The notes: generated by a model from the sequence alone, not told the origin. A stretch of 64,000 bases of DNA from Silene latifolia (GCF_048544455.1 NC_133538.1:1712658-1776657), one strand, 5' to 3'. Positions 46,971 to 59,563 are shown, counted from the stretch's first letter. Numbers and translations are program-made.

Positions 46971-49900
46971 GGTTGTTTGCATGCAAATCGGTTAAAAGTT
47001 TTTCCGAGTTATAAAGATTAACATATAAAACTTGTATAATTTGTGTTATTATGATATATCACAAAATTAATTTTTGCATGTTAAAGTTTCTGATCCTAAA
47101 ATGTATTTAGGATATTTTGGTTAATTTATGGATTTTATTGTTGGTTTTATATAATATTGGCATTAAAATGTGATTTTTATGATAAAAATGTCATTTTTGG
47201 ACGAAAATTAGCTCAACTTTGAATTTTCCAGTGTTTTTTGGATATGTTTTCACATATATTATTTTTAGATGATCTGGAAATTTTCATAATTTTATGAGTT
47301 CTTATGCTCGAAAAATGGATTTTTCATGATAAAAATCGGATTTAAGTGAAAAATAGGTTAATATGAGATAAATTTCGAATCTGGTCATAGAAATTTAGTA
47401 TGTTGTCATATGCAATTTTACAAGATGTGTGTAATATAATAGGCTATATTGAAGTCTTTGTGCATGATTTATGGATTTTTGATGAAAAATAGCATAAATA
47501 GTGACATTATTAGTGAAAAATTAATAAAACATAATCTATGACTAAGGAAAAATGTCACATGTTGCATTTTATTGTCTTTTTCAGATCTAAAATTGAAAAG
47601 TTGATGAATATAATTTTCTCATATTTTTATGATTATTTTGTTAAAAAACCGATAAACCGCAACATTGTTTTTCCGGAAAAATTTCGAAATTTTTAACCTA
47701 AGTTTTTTGAACATTATGAGTGTCATGGTATTTTTTCCAGAATGTTCATGAGTTTAAATTTTGAATTTTGAATTTATTTGAATTTTTGTGATTTATTTGA
47801 AGTTTATAACATTTTTATTGTAATTTTGGTCCATTAATGAACAATTTTAGAAATATGAGTTAATTATGGTCAAATTATTAGTGAAGACTAAATTTTGAGT
47901 CCTAAGAGGTTAGGGTAATTAACTTATGCATAAATATGAATTTATGTAATTTTTGTGATTATAAAATGTTGAAATCACGCAAATCCGTAAAAACCGAGTA
48001 ATATACGATATTGGCTAATTAAAGGCGATTTAGCATAAAATTGGGCATGTTCATACATATTATAATGCTGCATTTTCTTTATGATTGTCATAATTTTATT
48101 TATGTAATTTTGAATTATGTAATTTTTACTTAGTATGGCCTTAGTTTTTAATTGGTATTACCCGAAATGTATGGGAATATCGATTCGGTTGTAATTTTAT
48201 TGTGATCTCGTATCACCGTCTTGTAATTTAATAGATTTATTTTATTATAGTTACAAATGTATAATAGGAAATTATGTAATTTATTATGTAATTTTATTCA
48301 TTTCGGAGTTCCCAAAGACGGATTTCTTCAAGATGGCGATACATAAAGACGGTGTTACCTAGAGATGCGTGCCACAACCGAAGTTCAAGGGACCAATGGA
48401 GTTGGTTTCCGAATATGTAATAGTTAATTAGATTTTCTATTTTAGGAAGGCCATACTAGGATTTATTTTTTATGCTTTGCATTTTATTTATATGTCGCAT
48501 GCATCACTAAATCGCCATAACTAAAACATGCATTATCATCTTCATCGAGTGTATCGACCGTGTCAATTAAAATTATCTTAGTTCATCGCTTTAGTTCACT
48601 TAAAACGTGATAGATAATAAATTGACATGACCTCTCGCTAAAACAATTAATTGAGACATAGCCTTACCAAATAGTAGAAACCATGAAAACCTATTTCGCG
48701 AGGGAGTGCACTCGGCCACACCGGGGTACAAACCTTGTTACGTAGGAGAAGTGGGTGATAAATGTCTATCCACCGAATTCATGTTGATAAGGGATGTATC
48801 GGCCACACCGTGCCCAAGTTGATGGGGATTTGGATCATGGACACATTTATTCGAAATTTGGGTTGAACTCAACAAAAGTTTTTGATAAGGGATGTATCGG
48901 CCACACCGTGCCCTTGTCGGATGTGTTTTGGGCTAAAGATAAATGTTAATGTAATTTTATCGACCAAGAGTTCTAAAAGTAGAATCGATTAAAGAGTTAA
49001 TCCACCGAGTTATATTGATAAGGGATGTATCGGCCACACCGTGCCCAAGTTAATATGAATTTGGATCTTGGAATCATTTATCATAGTTGGGTAGAGGTCA
49101 CTATGTAAATGCTATACTTGTTTTTCAAGTATTAATAAAACGATAAATGTTAAGTTTTCCACTATTCCGTTGTTATATTGTTCTATTTCTTTACCACAAT
49201 TCATATACGATATCATTTCGATTCAAAACTCCATTAAAACATCATATCTAAAGACAAAATTTGAATTTTTTTCTAAAGACCTCGAATGAACCATTGCTAA
49301 GGATCTCTTGTAAAGAGTATAGATTAAAGTTATTCATTATCAAACAGGTTTTTGATTCTTGACTAACACTTCTACTTACAATGGATTATGTTTCATATAC
49401 TTAATTGAATTAAGTACCATGAAGCGATAAATTGTTTTGGTAATTAGTTTTGTCAGAATTCGTAATTGACCAAAATAACGCAACCACTTCAATGAAAGTT
49501 TTAAGACTAAAACGATTGAATTGAAGAGTAATCTTTATAAGATTCACCTTTGTTTCTCTAAGTAAAGACTCATTGAAATGACAGGGAGCATTCTCTTAAA
49601 CCGTTAAGATGAGGACAAGGTTAAAGAAGTAAAATTAGAATGGAATTGATACAAGGTTATGTTAAAGGTAAAGTTGTTGAGAATGACGATACTAAACCTA
49701 TCAATCCCGACCGATAAAGTTTCCATTGTCTTAAATGTTAGACACGAGAAAGGAAACTACCCCAAATTATTGAAGAATCAACAAGTTAGTTGTGGGACAT
49801 CTAATGAGACCTTCTTCGTTAAATGTTTATTTGATTAAACATAAATTTTGCTAGTATTACTTCGTCAATATTAGAAACCGGTGGTGGTTTTCATCATTAT

Positions 49901-51180
49901 GTTTGATACATAGGATGATTAGAATATGACGACTAGCAACAATGAAGTCAAGAGATAGAGTCATTGTGTACTAAATCTAGTTTTCGGGTTTGGAGTTGTA
50001 CTTAATTGTGACTATTAAGTACATAAACTCTAAATAAGAATACAATTTGTTAAAGATACAAAAGAGGTTTCACTTTTGGGACCCTATACACCATGATTTG
50101 ATGTATGGCTAGCCCATCATCAAGGTGATTATATTATAAACCAAACTAGAATGATATATCATGAAGATGATGCAAGACTCAAATTGGTAACCCAAGATTA
50201 AACCTCAAATTTTGGAATGATGAACGCAAGAGTTATCGAGTACTCTTAAAACGATTAGATTGTTAATGGTATATGCGTATCTTGTATTCAAATTAAGCAA
50301 GATATCTCGTACCTTTTGGTTGAAAAGGAGATCGAGGTTATAAATCATCGATCCAAAATAGGTTGATCATCATCTTTTACCAACGATTTAAGTTGACACT
50401 GGTGTGTTCAGTTAATAAGGTAAATACAGAAATCTTTGAAGAAGTTCAAGAGTTCAAGGAATCACGATTTAGTCGTGATGGGATTATCAAAGTGAAGACT
50501 TTGATATAAGCCAAAGGAAATGTGATATAGTATCACAATTTAATCTCTCCTAGCACGCATTATGAAATAATGTGTGGATGGATAAGAAATCAAACGCTAT
50601 TCGATATGGTTTGGACTTCAATCAAGTTACTTTGAGTTACTTGATCCTTTTGGGGATTTTATCATTTTTGTCTAAATTATTTTTCCACTAAATCGAATCA
50701 TATGAGATATGAAATGGTAAGGGTACCATGGTTGTAAGTTTTCACAAGAAACAAATGATCATTTTTCCCTTTTCAATTATCACGAGCACGACGGGTTTGC
50801 GGCTCATGAAGCTGTCTTTCTAAAATACAAGTTTATTTCTAGAAGACAGAGTGGGAGAAATTATTCAAGAGCCACAGAGAATGTTATGTCGCAAGAAACT
50901 GGTCTTTCTTGGCTACATGAGACGTTTTTTGTAAGACATTATTTCTTCAAAACCTAGGAGGTTAAATTCGTCACTTGTTAAAAATGATGAATTCATGCTA
51001 CTTTTAAAAAAGTAAAGAGCTTATAACTTAGAAAAGAAATTGTTTGATTCAAGTTGATTACTTCTAGAAAGTAATGAACATATGACTTACATAAGAGTGT
51101 TTAAGTCACAACTCAATACAAGGCTTAGAGCCATGAAAATCCGAAACAAAAGGGCTTGATTAGTGACAAAGGGTTTTGCA
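46971..51180 (+). pseudogene. Copia B leader and eroded gag-protease-integrase region
   Basis: 46971-49100 is leader, with TCGACCAAGAGTTCTAAAAG at about 48960 matching copia A, and three copies of a 33-base repeat. From about 49200 there should be gag. Only a faint zinc-knuckle-like VRHERGNYPKLL (about 49740) and scattered integrase-like words remain, with stops in all frames. Nothing translatable is left. Confidence 0.5.
48784..49051 (+). repeat. Three dispersed copies of a 33-base repeat in the copia B leader
   Basis: TTGATAAGGGATGTATCGGC continuing to CACACCGTGCCC occurs at 48784, 48882 and 49015, about 98 and 133 bases apart, and a shortened form (TCGGCCACACCGG) at 48713. Copies are essentially identical while their surroundings differ. 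Confidence 0.85.
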
Positions 51181-52300
51181 CTAATAAAGAGATATTTCAA
51201 AGCAAGATTGGTTGCAAAGGGTTTTGCACTAATTGAAATGATTAAGTCTATTTGGATCTTCTTAGGGATTGTGTTTTATTATGAGGATATGCATACAGCA
51301 AGTGAATCTAAAACCCACTTCTTCAATAGAAGGAATGCATTCAATATATGTCATGAGTTTTATGGATTCTTGCAATTCTAAGATAATGTGAAACTTAGGA
51401 GAGGATCTTAAGTAGGACATCAATGAGTTATAATCAACATTTTGATCATGTCATAAAACATTTCTCGAGAAGTCGAGAAGTTGTGTTTATACATGGAGTT
51501 TAGTGGGAGTTACGGAATTTTTAATTAGTCCGATATGTGGATGACATATTGATCATTGAGAATGATTTAAGACTTTTGGAGTATTATAATACATATTGAA
51601 TATCCGGATTTATGAAGATAAATCCACATGATATTAGCGTCAGTAAGAAGTCTTATGTTGATAAGATTCATAACTAGTTCAATTAAATTGAACATATTTG
51701 ATTGATTTCATTTGCTTCCGCTGCCGAATCAATTAAAAAGAAATGATGTATAACACTTCATATGCCTTGAGTATGATGAATTGTTTTCAAAATCGAATTT
51801 TAGTAATCTTTACCAAGTAAGCCATAAAGATTACCCTTAAGTGCTTGCAGAAGCATTAAGGCTATGATGCAAAGTGTTTATGATGCAATTTTGTGTAAGG
51901 GTGTTACACAAGTGACAATTGACAATTGAGATTGCGCATGGTTTCCGACAAAACCATAATCAAAACACATTATGATGGTTAAGATACCATTGTGGCAATG
52001 TTAATTAAGAAGTAGATTTTCTAGAATCGTTCTAGGCAATAAAGAACAATGAGAGATATTTATAACGGAAATTGAGTACACTTGCAATCATGAGATGTGC
52101 AAGAAGGATGAGTCTCGCACACTGTGAAAACAGTGGGAGCTATTCTTAGGCTAGAGGGCCTATGTCTTGAATGGATCTCGACACGTACTCAGAAAGTTTT
52201 GTAATGCAAATGTATACATTACAAAGGAAAACGAGTATGTAGTAAGGTTGAGTAAAGTACAAGAAATTGATAAAACCTACTAACCAAAGCCTTCTCAAAG
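51181..52300 (+). pseudogene. pol: Copia B reverse transcriptase and RNase H relics
   Basis: FKARLVAKGF at about 51196 (RT start; a partial duplicate of LVTKGF lies just before), RYVDDILIIENDLRLL at 51531 (catalytic YVDD), and YALSMM near 51760. Each lies in a different frame and is separated by stops. Order and spacing fit copia RT. The catalytic box survives by chance in a dead gene. Confidence 0.7.
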
Positions 52301-53147
52301 GCTAAACATGATGAGTCATGTCATTTCAATTGAATTGAAATGAACAACTACATACAAGATCAAATTAGATTATAGAACATGAAATAGTAATCAGGCATTG
52401 ACTATTTATATGTGATAATCGCATTTGTCGTTCGAGTTTTACTTTAAAACTCTTTTATTATACTTTTTTACATCCAAACGGGTTGTAGAGACAACGTTGA
52501 ACCCCGTTAAAGTGAACCCGGATTAACATAGTATTAGCCTATAGTCGCTTGTATGAGGTGACGTCTCGAAGTGACTAGAGTGTGATGCGATTGATGGCAA
52601 GTTCAAGTGCCATAGAGTCATGTGAGATGACTAGTCGATCACATAGGCGAGAATGTTAGGAACACTTTGTCGGGCCTTATGACCGCTTATAGAGTTACTC
52701 GCAATTTATATAGCCTGGTCGTGGCGAGAGCAAAATATAGTATTCTAATGAGTCGATTCTTTTGACTAAAGACCTGTTCGCCTAAGATGGCACGATTTGA
52801 TTAACTTTGATTTGTGTTACTACGACCTTCGTAAATGGGGTCAAATGGGCATATTTTGGGTTATGATGGCTGTGGCTAGTCGAAGGGAATAAGTGCGATA
52901 GGAATTGTCCACCCCCTTGTCAGGGTTAAAACAATATCTCAGGGCCACTCGAGGAGTAATGAACTGGAAATGAGTGGCCACGCTCGGAAGGTATCTATGA
53001 TAGATAAATTCGGTCAATCAGTTATTCTCCAGATCGAGTAAACCACTCTCGATATGATCACTTGCAAGTACGACCTGAAAGACACCTTGCATTGAGTGGG
53101 AGATAGTAATAGGACAAGAGAATTGGTGACGCACACTTGTCGAGGAC

Positions 53148-53158
53148 AAGTGGGAGAT
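53148..53158 (+). promoter_or_regulatory. Copia B polypurine tract
   Basis: AAGTGGGAGAT directly before the 3' LTR. Confidence 0.85.
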
Positions 53159-54434
53159 TGTTGGGAAATGTGTCCTCAACAATAGTACAATCACATGATT
53201 TAAATATCATTATTAAATCTCATTTTAAGAATACATGTGAGATGTAATTTTTTACAGTCAACTGGTCCACACATATCAGTAATGATTGGCTGCCTAGTGT
53301 TTGACATTATTGTCGTGTGACGGTGGTGATCAGTTGATCCCCTTAGGTCATACCTATAGGGAAATACTCTTAATTGATTATTTAATTAATCGTATACCGA
53401 TACGAGTTAATTAAATTGCTTAAAATTGACGGATGATTTTGTGAGTATAGTTTACGTATCTTATTGTAAATATGATTAAATGAGACACGGTCTAAGTAAT
53501 CGAATTGTTTTATTACTTAGATGAAATCATTGTTTACATAAACAATTGAAACGGAATGAATAAATTATTATAAATACAGAATGTTGTAATTTATAATTTG
53601 GAAACATTTTTGGTACGAGTAATTACGAATTACTAGTCGATTTTGTAAATGACATATTTTATGAGTATGTTGATTTTTAATATGTTAAAAATACATTACA
53701 TTGTGACATGTCATGTAACATGTTACATGTGACAAAATTAACAAATGACAAAATAAAATGGACCATCCATTTTATTATGAAAATGCCGAAATTAGAAGAA
53801 GTATGGGGTTAATATTGTGTTTTCATATTAGTGGAAAACATAATGATGAAAGACTACCTTCTAGCCATGCAACCCTAAGCTTTTGAGAAGAGCAAAAATA
53901 AAAAGCATTGGGCATAGTACCCAAGGCCAATATTTCGGCCAACCATATGAGAAAAGAAAAGAGAGTTTTTCTTTTCAATATTCATTCATCATTTTTGATA
54001 CAAAAATTTTCTAGTGTAAGAAAATGTATAATCTCTACAATATGTGATTTTTCTAGAGAAATAAAATCTCACAAATACTCCCTCTTGGCCGAGATTTTCA
54101 AGAGTAAAAATACAATTTATGTTGTGTCAATTTTATAGTAAAACCAATATTATTACTAGATCTAAATAATATTGGTTATTATGAGTTTCCTTGGGTATAT
54201 GCTTTTGGGAGAGGTTCTAATTTGAACCTTGTTCATCCAATATTTGGAAGCTCAAGAACAAGTGAGTAGGTGAACTCACTTGTGCCCATAAATCCGAAAA
54301 TCACAATGTAAGATGATGGTTTCTTCTTTATATTGTTTATTAGTTTGCATGCATAAGATTACTTATTAATTTTATGACAAATTAAATTAAAACATATATG
54401 AATATGTTAGAATATAAATCTACCTTTTCCTTCA
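53159..54434 (+). repeat. 3' LTR of copia B
   Basis: 1276 bases, partner of 45678-46952, ending CCTTTTCCTTCA before the AGGAG duplication. Confidence 0.9.
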
Positions 54435-54860
54435 AGGAGCGCTAGCCTTGCGTGTATGGAGCAAAACAGAGCTAAATTGATCGCATCTAACAACCAAGCA
54501 ACAAGGAGGAAATCGATACTAAAGGCGTAAGATGATTGAACAAATAAATGGGTAATGATGAAGGACCCCCACGACCCTTGAAGGATCCCTATGAGTTAGG
54601 GGATAGCCAAATGAAGAAGAAGTAAATATGCCCTTGAGGACGGGCGTCTCAGAAGCAGGACAGGCGTCCCACTGAGAAGGACTGGCATCCCCAAGCTGAG
54701 CCCGAGCGTCCCCAAAGCAGGACATGCGGTTTTCAATAGAGGATGGGTATCCATCAAGAGGAGGTCGTGTGCCCCGTGCCAGGACTTGCAAGGCGTTGGA
54801 CCTCATTTAAGGTGCTTAATCATCATTTAAGCCCTTAGTTAACCCAATACTTGTACTTAG

Positions 54861-54868
54861 TATAAATA
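54861..54868 (+). promoter_or_regulatory. TATA box of the Athila 3' LTR
   Basis: TATAAATA followed by CTCTCTTATAATAGG, about 800 bases into the LTR. It is the only intact promoter box of this element and would drive transcription outward into the Tat LTR. Confidence 0.6.
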
Positions 54869-55876
54869 CTCTCTTATAATAGGAGATTAGCATCAAGTCA
54901 TTATAGTACATTAGACATCAATTAGCTTAATTATATTTTAATCCTTCCTTAATTATTGTTCAAGAATTCTTAGATCTAGTTGGGTAATTGAAGATTATTT
55001 GGGTTAATTATTGGAGAATTGACAACTATTCATCATCAATCAAGTTATCTTCTATTATTCTTTCCTTTCCATTTGTTCATCATAAGTTTCGTACAATTTC
55101 TTTACTCTTTTCTTAATCATTGTTTATTGCTTTACCCTTCCATCATGTTTATGTTTGTTAAGTTGATTGACACAATTGTTAACATGATTTCCATGATAAT
55201 GAGTTAGCAGTTTCTTAAATAAGGTTAGTGGGGGATTAAGGGAGTTAATCATGGTGTACATCTTTACTTAATGAGTTTATATAAATGTTTGCTTGTTATA
55301 GTTTCAACTTATGCACATGTTATGCTTGATGAAATGCTTGATTGACAACCTACTATGATTCTCTTATCCTTTCAACAAGACTGGTAAGACCTAAACCAAC
55401 TCAAGGTTTGTTAGACCATGCATATAGTTGAATAGGGAGAATTAAGTCGTTGTTGGTGTTGTAAAGTGTTGACCGACTCGGCTCCGAGACCCAAAACTCT
55501 CTAGGAATTGTAAGATATAAACTAGCTCGATTCCATTACAACAATAAATTGTTTGCATCTATTAAACTTATTTATGTGATCTCATCATTATTTCCCTATG
55601 AACCCATGACACCCTAGTATCTTTAATCAATTGCTTACACCACAATTACTTATCTTGCTTTGCTTTTCCATTTGTTTACATTTCCCTTGTTAAGTAGTTT
55701 AGAATACATTCTCAACTTAAACCAAATTGTGACCTAAGACATAAGTACTTGCATTTGATAGCTTAGTTCAATACCCGTCTCTTAGGATCCGACCTCTACT
55801 TACCGCCCTACTAAGAGTAGTTTTTTGAGACTATAAATATTGTTTGAGAGCGTACAACGACACGTTCATCATTAAT

Positions 55877-58147
55877 CCTAGGTAAAAGTTCATGTATGAC
55901 CTAATATGAATGTCTATTCCATTTAATTTGCATTCTAAAAATTAATTTAGGTCAAGTAAACGATTTAAAGAACACGATAAAAAAAACCACACAACAAAGC
56001 CTCACGTGGCATACTAATCAAGACCGACACAACATTAATTTGTGAGACACGTTCACCAGGAAGAGGATCAAAAGATCAGTACCCAAGTGCCGATATTATA
56101 CTCTCAAACTCTTGCCATTTTAGAATTAATCATAACAAACAAATCATATTAATACTTCGTAATAAATCAAACAATTAATAATATGAACAAACTAAACCAA
56201 TTATTTCATAATTAGGCATGTGATCATAAGATTTAGACAGTTAAACCCTAATGGCCGAAAATCACGAAACACAATAAATTAAACATATATAGGCCAAAGA
56301 ATTCATCTTTAAGTAATTCAACATATCTATTTCATAGATCTTGCATAATTCACCCATAATTAACCAATTAAAGCAAAATTCAACTAAACATGCGATAATG
56401 GATTAAAACACGTGACAATTAAGACAATTAAACATGCTAACACACTTAGACATATGATTGATAAATTAACTAATCCTAAACAACATTTAAACCTCAACAC
56501 TAAGCATAAATAAATCATAATTAACATACGATAATTAGCATATGATAGATAATTAATGAAACAAGTGATACTTAATAAACCATGCTAAAAAAATGTGTAA
56601 AAAAGGAGAAATGAAGGATTTTGCGCCCTCAACTTACATGTAAATTGGACACCACTCGAGATCCCGTATGCAAGCTTTGCTCAAAGGTACGTCGTCTACG
56701 TTTTTCAAACAAAACAATTAGGAACAAAGGATTTTTGAAATAACAATTTCAAAAACGTGATTTTAGTGCACTTCGTGCAACGATTTTCAAACTCAGATTG
56801 TGACTTCGTTTCTTACTCAAATTCAGTTTTAAAAGATGTCCCGGAATTGTGAGACTCCAAATTTTAAAACTAGCACAGGAAAAAGAAGCTAAAAATGTTT
56901 TGAAATATAGAAAAACGAAGGAAAACAGGTGCTACGCGAAACAAAAGCACGGGTAATGAAAGAGCAAAAGGACGCTCAAATCTTTACCTATGCTCGTGTG
57001 TGATGATGTGAGTTATTGCTAGGGAGAGATGGAAGATTGAAGGAGAAGTCGATGTTAATGAGGTGTGTCATTAATGTGTGGAAAGCTTGGTATTTATAGT
57101 GAATGGTTATAGGAAAGTTAGAGCACGGTTATGGATTGGTGTAGGACTCCTATGGAAAGATATTTCTTGAGGTTTAATGCAATGAATACAAACGGCGTTG
57201 GAATAGGAAATATCGAAAGATTGTTGCGGGTTTTTGCTAAGTGTTTGTGTCGATTTGTGTAAGGGAGTTTGAGCTCTGTTTTGGAAGGATCATAGGAGAT
57301 ATTTTTAGCTTGGTGAGCAAGGTAAAGGTTTTAGTTAGGTGGATAAGCAATGGCTACATGTGGTTTGAGCCATAGCTCAAAATATGGTGCGAAATAAACT
57401 CAAGTTGCACCCTTTTTTAGCGCGTGAAAACAGGGGTCTTGGGTCAGGTTTGGGAGTTGGTTTTTGGGCATGGCTAGGACTAGGGCATGGGTTATGGGCT
57501 AGGTGAGGGGAATTGATATAGGCTAGGTTGGGTCAAGTTGGGAGGTGTTTGGGTGTCGGGAATGAGCTGCAAAACAGGGGACACACGGTTGGGTTTGGGT
57601 TGTTTGTGTCGTGATTTTGGACTGGTTTAGGAAGGGATTTTGTGTGGGTTGGAGGTTTTTTGAACACTGGGCTATGGGTGGTAGAAGTGGGGTTGAAATC
57701 TCCTTGAAAATCGAGCCCATATCACACAAGAAACAAGCTCAAAAATCACTACAAATGACGGGTAAAAAACCGCTTTAAAATCCCAACTTTTGAATTAAAA
57801 TAAAAGTGATAAATAAAACCGTCACACATCTTAATTTTCTAAAATAAAAAATAAATTTAAACAAAACTTTTAAATAATTCACTTTCCAAAATAAATCATA
57901 CAGAAAAGCTTTAAATTCAAATAAATTTGAAAATATAAAAAACCGATGATATAAATTTCATTCATTTCAAAAATTGTAAATAATTTAAAGTTCATTTAAA
58001 TTTTAAAACCTTCAAGTATTACCCGATTCGCGTTGCAAAACGGAACTCACTGATGAGCGGCGTCAATAATAAGCATGTGTCTTATCATCATCGGGTGTTG
58101 GTCGGGATTTCTATAAATTCCAATATCGACGGATACGGGTATCTACA
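55877..58147 (-). other. Promoter-bearing piece of the Tat 5' LTR
   Basis: 2.27 kb, non-coding. It ends at 58147 with the LTR start TGTAGATACCCGTATCC on the minus strand. TATAAATACC lies on the minus strand at 57091-57098, followed by a CT-rich leader-like run, placing transcription start about 1.08 kb into the LTR. Confidence 0.7.
57091..57098 (-). promoter_or_regulatory. TATA box of the Tat 5' LTR
   Basis: The minus strand reads TATAAATA, followed by CCAAGCTTTCCACAC and a CTTCTCC-rich stretch typical of LTR transcription starts. Transcripts would now run into the nested Athila in antisense. Confidence 0.6.
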
Positions 58148-58180
58148 AGGGGTTGTTTTCTTTTGGTATGTGGGGGTATT

Positions 58181-58418
58181 TGTATCCTTCTTGTGTAAGA
58201 AAGGACTACTTACGTATTCACCTGAAAAGATAAAAACAAACCATGCTTGTAGTTCAAGTGTTTTTCTTTGACGTTTGTTTTTGGTGGGGTGTGTGTGTGT
58301 AGGTGTGTGTGTGGGGGGGGGGGGGGGTTGTATCCTTCTTGTGTAAGAAAGGACTACCCACATATTCACTTGAAAAGATGAAATAAAACCATGCTCGTAG
58401 TTCAAGTGTTTTTTATTT
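58181..58418. repeat. Direct duplication of about 88 bases separated by a (GT)n-(G)n tract
   Basis: TGTATCCTTCTTGTGTAAGA starts copies at 58181 and 58329. Both run to GTTCAAGTGTTTTT with about 90% agreement. Between them lies GTGTGTGTGT and a run of 16 G. The duplication begins 34 bases outside the Tat LTR. Confidence 0.85.
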
Positions 58419-58619
58419 GTGCAAATGGATGATGTTTTTGAGAGATCAAAAGCTGCTGAAAATATGGCATGGTGCCATAACTTAGACTCGACAAACATGC
58501 AATTTCAAATCAGAATGTTTTAGGAATTGACATGAGAGTTGGGTGCGGTTGTTAGGAAGGGTTGTTGATGCTGGGTTGTGGCTAATAGTAGCGAAAATAG
58601 GGGTTATTGATGGTGCTAA

Positions 58620-59348
58620 GTTTCAAGGGTAGTATTTCTTGAGTTGGTCTAGGTTGGTTGGGTTTGTGAAGTCATCCCCGTCTAGGTCACTCAATCTCAC
58701 TGCGCGCCCAGAAAGGATTTTCTTGACCAGGTATGGTCCTGCCCAATTTGGTTTGAATTTCCCTCTCGGATCGACAGGTAACGGTGCTCGAATTGACTTG
58801 AGAACCAAGTCGTCTTCTTTGATGTTTCTGGGTTTGACTTTCTTTTTGAATGCTCGTTGTATATGTCATTGGTATAGCTGGACGTTGTACAAGGCGTTGA
58901 GTTGTCGTTCATCTAGATGAATGAGTTGCTCGTACATTCGGCAGGTCCGTATTGCTTCCGGGACTTGGCTTTCTAGTACCATGCATAGAGGTGGGACTTC
59001 TAGCTCTACCGGTTGTACCACCTCCATAGCGTATGCTACATAGAAGGGTGTTGCTCCTGTTGTTGTTCGAATGGAGATTCGGTATCGCCAGAGTGCGAAT
59101 GGGAGTTTGCTCGGCCAATCGCGGTAATCGTCCTGCATTTACTTGATGATTGTGATGAGTGTTTTTGTTGCTGCCTCAACCGCTCCATTGGTTTGAGGAC
59201 GGTAGGGAGATGAACGGTTTTGTTTGATTTTGTACTTGTCTAAAAAGGCTTGTGCATTTGCTCGGAAATGGGAGCCTTGGTCACAGATGATTTCATGGGG
59301 TACTCCATATCTGCAAATGATGTTGTCTTAGATGAACTTGGCCACTTA
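58620..59348 (-). pseudogene. pol: Second Tat element: integrase core and C-terminus
   Basis: The minus-strand translation has GVPHEIICDQGSHF (second catalytic D), SPYRPQTNGAVEAATKTL (catalytic E), DWPSKLPFALWRYRISIRTT and GATPFYVAYAMEVV. It then has the C-terminal GPY/F module KFKPNWAGPYLVKKILSGRA, ending in QLKKYYP-stop. One in-frame stop lies at about 59138 and a shift near 58866. Upstream integrase is missing because the chimeric LTR unit adjoins at 59349. This is the DNA into which the first Tat element inserted, so one Tat lies inside another. Confidence 0.9.
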
Positions 59349-59550
59349 TATAACAACCCGACCCACCACGGTCGTAACACACCCCAATAAGATGGGATAC
59401 GTACCTTTGGGCCCATTACTTGTCCTCACTTAAGCCCAAAAGCACAAGGCCTTGTTACTAAGTGGTGGGTGGAATCCCTTATAAACATATCACAACCTCC
59501 TCAATTCCCCGATGTGGGACAACCTTACTCTCAATAACTGGGGTGTTACA
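59349..59550 (-). repeat. Short (about 200 bp) LTR-like segment
   Basis: Starts TGTAACACCCCAG after a PPT, has TGTCCCACATCGGGG and TTTATAAGGG (TATA-like) and ends GGGTTGTTATA. Size and the TCCCACATCG wording are typical of TRIM LTRs. Confidence 0.55.
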
Positions 59551-59563
59551 ATCTCTCCCACTT
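59551..59563 (-). promoter_or_regulatory. Polypurine tract of the chimeric unit
   Basis: The minus strand reads AAGTGGGAGAGAT, next to the short LTR. Confidence 0.7.

Larger units (their letters stand above)
45678..54434 (+). mobile_element. Copia B: Ty1/copia element with young LTRs but eroded genes
   Basis: Perfect AGGAG duplications at 45673-45677 and 54435-54439. LTRs are 1275 and 1276 bases, TGTTGGGAAATG to CCTTTTCCTTCA, about 97% alike by eye. The interior is 6.2 kb but no frame exceeds 72 codons. Only scraps of pol remain, in correct order. Shared leader wording with copia A shows a related family. Confidence 0.9.
25005..55871 (+). mobile_element. Athila-type Ty3/gypsy retrotransposon, plus strand, with three insertions
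   Basis: Flanked by TTAAT (25000-25004, 55872-55876). Order: 5' LTR, tRNA-Asp PBS, pol pieces (RT, RNase H, integrase), an Athila-type third gene, PPT, 3' LTR. The two LTRs are 1574 and 1575 bases once copia B and its TSD are removed, a strong check on the boundaries. Gag and protease are missing. Inside it lie copia A-prime (in RT), a MITE-like element (after integrase) and copia B (in the 3' LTR). Confidence 0.85.
45535..55871 (+). repeat. 3' LTR of the Athila element, split by copia B
   Basis: Own DNA 45535-45677 and 54440-55871, together 1575 bases, against 1574 in the 5' LTR. It retains TATAAATACTC at 54861, where the 5' LTR has decayed. The GGAC/GTCC palindrome cluster is at about 54637-54780 with different letters at several units. 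Confidence 0.85.
4523..58147 (-). mobile_element. 5' LTR of the Tat element, split by two nested insertions
   Basis: In element orientation the LTR begins at 58147 with TGTAGATACCCGTATCCGTC, a start typical of Tat LTRs, and ends just before the PBS. The LTR's own DNA is only 4523-4662, 24151-25004 and 55877-58147, about 3.3 kb together. The two gaps are closed exactly by TSD pairs (AAATC at 4658 and 24146; TTAAT at 25000 and 55872), which shows the three pieces were once continuous. The matching 3' LTR is outside the window, so I cannot confirm the length by comparison. Confidence 0.75.

Noticed and set aside
57523..57729. 68-aa minus-strand frame in the Tat LTR
   Set aside because: Upstream of the LTR TATA box (U3), no family match, poor support for translation.
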